A stretch of 64,000 nt of DNA, from positions 1 through 64,000 of the forward strand of contig DASPKX010000050.1 of assembly GCA_035627835.1 (NCBI GenBank), given 5' to 3'. The position numbers were made by a program, and so were the translations under genes. The notes under the pieces were generated by a model. That model did no database searches. It had not been told where the DNA came from and saw only the letters and a program-made list of their open reading frames with translations. This stretch comes from DASPKX01 sp035627835. Its GTDB lineage: Bacteria; Verrucomicrobiota; Verrucomicrobiia; Limisphaerales; SXQI01. Of the stretch, positions 62,184-64,000 are shown piece after piece; the stretch's first letter is position 1, and each line of letters begins with the position of its first letter.

Positions 62184-63266
62184 ATGGGTAACGTTTTTGG
62201 CCATCTCTTTCGCATTTCAACTTGGGGTGAATCCCACGGCGGCGGTGTCGGCGTCGTCATTGATGGCTGCCCGCCCGGTCTAAATCTTAACGAAAGCGAC
62301 ATTCAGCCGGAGCTCGACCGCCGTCGGCCCGGCCAGTCGAAGATCGTCACTCCGCGCAAGGAGACTGATACCGTCCAGATTCTCTCCGGCGTGTTCGAGG
62401 GAAAGACTCTCGGGACGCCGATTTCCATGTGGGTGAAGAACGAAGATGCCCGCCCAGAGGCCTACTCGGAAATGGCCACGAAGTTTCGCCCCTCCCACGC
62501 GGATTACACGTACATAGCGAAGTACGGTTTGCGGAATTGGCAGGGTGGGGGACGCAGCAGCGCCCGGGAAACAATTGGGCGGGTCGCAGCCGGAGCCGTG
62601 GCCAAAAAAATCCTCAAGGAGCGCTTCAGCGTGGAGACGCTCGCCTTTGTTCAGCAGGTCCAACGAATCACAGCCAAAGTTGATTTCGAGAAGGTTACCT
62701 TAAAGGAGGTGGAATCCAACATTGTTCGCTGCCCGGACCCAACGGCTGCGGATCAAATGATTTCGCTAATCGAAGAAACGCGAAAGGCGGGTGACAGCGT
62801 TGGCGGCATCGTTATGGGTGTTGCGCGCGGGGTGCCTCCGGGGTGGGGCGAGCCGGTGTTTGACCGCCTCGAGGCCGATTTAGGCAAGGCGATGCTGAGC
62901 CTGCCCGCTTCCAAGGGATTCGATGTGGGTTCCGGGTTCGACAGCATTTACCTCACTGGCCGGGAGCACAACGATCCGTTCCGGATACGCGGTGGAAAAG
63001 TGGTGACCACCTCGAACCGTTCAGGCGGCGTGCAGGGCGGAATCTCGAACGGCCAAACCATCTATTTCCGGGTCGCTTTTAAACCGGTGGCCACCGTCAT
63101 GCACGAGCAGGACACCGTGGACGCCGAGTACAAGGAAACGACCCTGCAAGGCCGCGGCCGCCACGACCCCTGCGTGCTGCCACGGGCAGTGCCAATGGTT
63201 GAAGCGATGACAGCCCTCGTTCTGCTCGAGCACGCGATGCGCCACAAAGCGCAATGCGCGCTCTGA
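62184..63266 (+). CDS. aroC: Chorismate synthase
   Basis: 360 residues. Last step of the shikimate pathway, EPSP to chorismate, needing reduced FMN. Signature motifs: GNVFGHLFRISTWGESHGGGVGVVIDGCPPGL, RRRPGQSKIVTPRKETDTVQILSGVFEGKTLGTPI, the second motif with GLRNWQGGGRSSARETIGRVAAGAVA, and SGGVQGGISNGQTIYFRVAFKP. The C-terminus (GRGRHDPCVLPRAVPMVEAM) is complete. Single gene, convergent with the methyltransferase gene. Confidence 0.98.
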   Translation: MGNVFGHLFRISTWGESHGGGVGVVIDGCPPGLNLNESDIQPELDRRRPGQSKIVTPRKETDTVQILSGVFEGKTLGTPISMWVKNEDARPEAYSEMATKFRPSHADYTYIAKYGLRNWQGGGRSSARETIGRVAAGAVAKKILKERFSVETLAFVQQVQRITAKVDFEKVTLKEVESNIVRCPDPTAADQMISLIEETRKAGDSVGGIVMGVARGVPPGWGEPVFDRLEADLGKAMLSLPASKGFDVGSGFDSIYLTGREHNDPFRIRGGKVVTTSNRSGGVQGGISNGQTIYFRVAFKPVATVMHEQDTVDAEYKETTLQGRGRHDPCVLPRAVPMVEAMTALVLLEHAMRHKAQCAL

Positions 63267-63277
63267 GCATCGGGCCC

Positions 63278-64000
63278 TTAGAGGCGTCCCACTCGAAACG
63301 CCAGGGGCCATTCAATGAGGCGCGGCTCACCTGGCGAGGTCCACGTCTTCAATAGACGATCTCGCAATTCGGGAAGCGGGTCTTGCTTGAGGGCCTCTCT
63401 ATACCGGTTTGTTGCCGACCACGTCCCAAAGTAAGCGAGGAGCTGCTCCAAATCCCACGAGGTGCTCATTGAGAAACCAGGAGCGGCCAATTCCTCGAAC
63501 GGAAAAGGGACCGTCCGATATCCATTCTCAACCAGCACCCGCTCAGGAGGCCAGTATGGACCGACAACGTTGCTGTAGAAGTCGGTGACAATCTCCTGGA
63601 GCGCCGGGTCATCAAACCGTTGTATGCCATAACTCCACAACGCGATCACGGAGCCGGGTTTCGCCACGCGACGCACTTCGTTGTAGAAGGCGGGAAGATC
63701 AAACCAATGAGCCGCTTGTGCGACTGTGGTCAGATCGATGGACTCAGCGCTCAACCCACTTAGCTCTGCTGGAGCAACGCGCCAATCGATCTTCGGATGC
63801 TTCGGCGCGCAGGCGATCTGGGATGCGCTCGCGTCAGTCCCGATGACGCGCGTGAAATGCTCGGCCAATCCTACCGTGGCTTGACCGCTGCCGCAGGCGC
63901 AGTCCCAGGCAAGTCCATGCCCCTTCACTAGACTCGCGAGCCATTCGAATAGCTCCGCAGGGTAGGTTGGCCGGGGGTGGCGTAGCTGGTCGCCGCTTTG
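63278..64000 (-). CDS. Class I SAM-dependent methyltransferase (5' end outside window)
   Basis: At least 240 residues; the frame runs through the right edge (QSGDQLRHPRPTYPAELFEWLASL), so the listed GTG at 63928 is internal. The motif DCACGSGQATVGLAEHF is motif I, RVIGTDASASQIACA motif II, ESIDLTTVAQAAHWFDLPAFYNEVRRVAKPGSVIALW motif III/IV. Resembles the Methyltransf_11 group with the 'Y-x-x-x-R-P-x-Y-P' head, in the style of yeast TMT1-like and trans-aconitate methyltransferases. Convergent with aroC. Confidence 0.9.
   Translation of the reverse strand, partial: QSGDQLRHPRPTYPAELFEWLASLVKGHGLAWDCACGSGQATVGLAEHFTRVIGTDASASQIACAPKHPKIDWRVAPAELSGLSAESIDLTTVAQAAHWFDLPAFYNEVRRVAKPGSVIALWSYGIQRFDDPALQEIVTDFYSNVVGPYWPPERVLVENGYRTVPFPFEELAAPGFSMSTSWDLEQLLAYFGTWSATNRYREALKQDPLPELRDRLLKTWTSPGEPRLIEWPLAFRVGRL

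Noticed and set aside
61816..62220. Open frames on both strands across tRNA-Ala (one reading VEPRGFEPLTPTMPLWCSTN)
   Set aside because: This is the well-known translation of a tRNA gene, not a protein; the cloverleaf explains the sequence.

Overview
The window reads as chromosomal DNA of a GC-rich (roughly 58%), flagellated, Gram-negative bacterium. The most likely phylum is Verrucomicrobiota (Pedosphaera/Limisphaerales-like). That placement is inferred from very long secreted proteins built of BNR/NHL propellers, Ig-like, FG-GAP and tandem cadherin-like repeats, a C-terminal 'DPDNDGLSNLAEF' element in one of them, the Rho with a long disordered head, and outer-membrane lipoprotein machinery. 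No rRNA or marker gene in the window settles it.

Layout. 1-920: a tyrosine recombinase running off the left edge, next to tRNA-Arg(UCU). 1011-1346: a two-copy hairpin repeat and a terminator. 1368-6434: a 1688-residue secreted protein. 6701-16122: a GNAT acetyltransferase, then a minus-strand block glyQS - S41-like pseudo-peptidase - a PTP/RpiB/SHMT triple fusion - rho, followed by a secreted protein and a lipoprotein. 16124-20720: a flagellar filament island (fliD and two flagellins) in which each gene has its own sigma28-type promoter. 20943-24756: a GH/GT2 fusion, thyA and folA. 24757-29316: a MacAB-like export operon with two permeases. 29495-33076: a Cys-rich zinc-ribbon protein, pirin, a YcaC-like hydrolase and a divergent LysR regulator. 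33126-38576: a giant subtilase. 38710-44630: lnt, rhomboid protease, pckG, truncated haemoglobin, hscB and an A-type Fe-S carrier. 44748-48746: a third giant secreted protein. 48891-53738: a ribose-type ABC importer and a divergent PadR regulator with a membrane protein. 53804-54331: a GxxExxY gene inside inverted repeats. 54346-61305: fba, glycosyl/methyl transferases, an aldo-keto reductase, a DCC/lipase-maturation-factor fusion and an atypical response regulator. 61498-62087: a palindrome-rich repeat array with a frameshifted GIY-YIG nuclease remnant abutting tRNA-Ala(GGC). 62184-64000: aroC and a methyltransferase cut by the right edge.

The most interesting signals are: (1) the in-frame fusion of a YwlE-like phosphatase, ribose-5-phosphate isomerase B and serine hydroxymethyltransferase; (2) flagellar control, namely three sigma28 promoters, a near-leaderless fliD message, and matching 5-bp/7-nt hairpins with GGA in the loop over both flagellin Shine-Dalgarno sites, suggesting CsrA-type control; (3) the palindromic repeat/GIY-YIG remnant array; (4) the GxxExxY gene in a repeat-bounded unit; and (5) degenerate catalytic or receiver domains (S41 without Ser/Lys, receiver with Glu for Asp). 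All functional statements rest on reading motifs; no database search was run.
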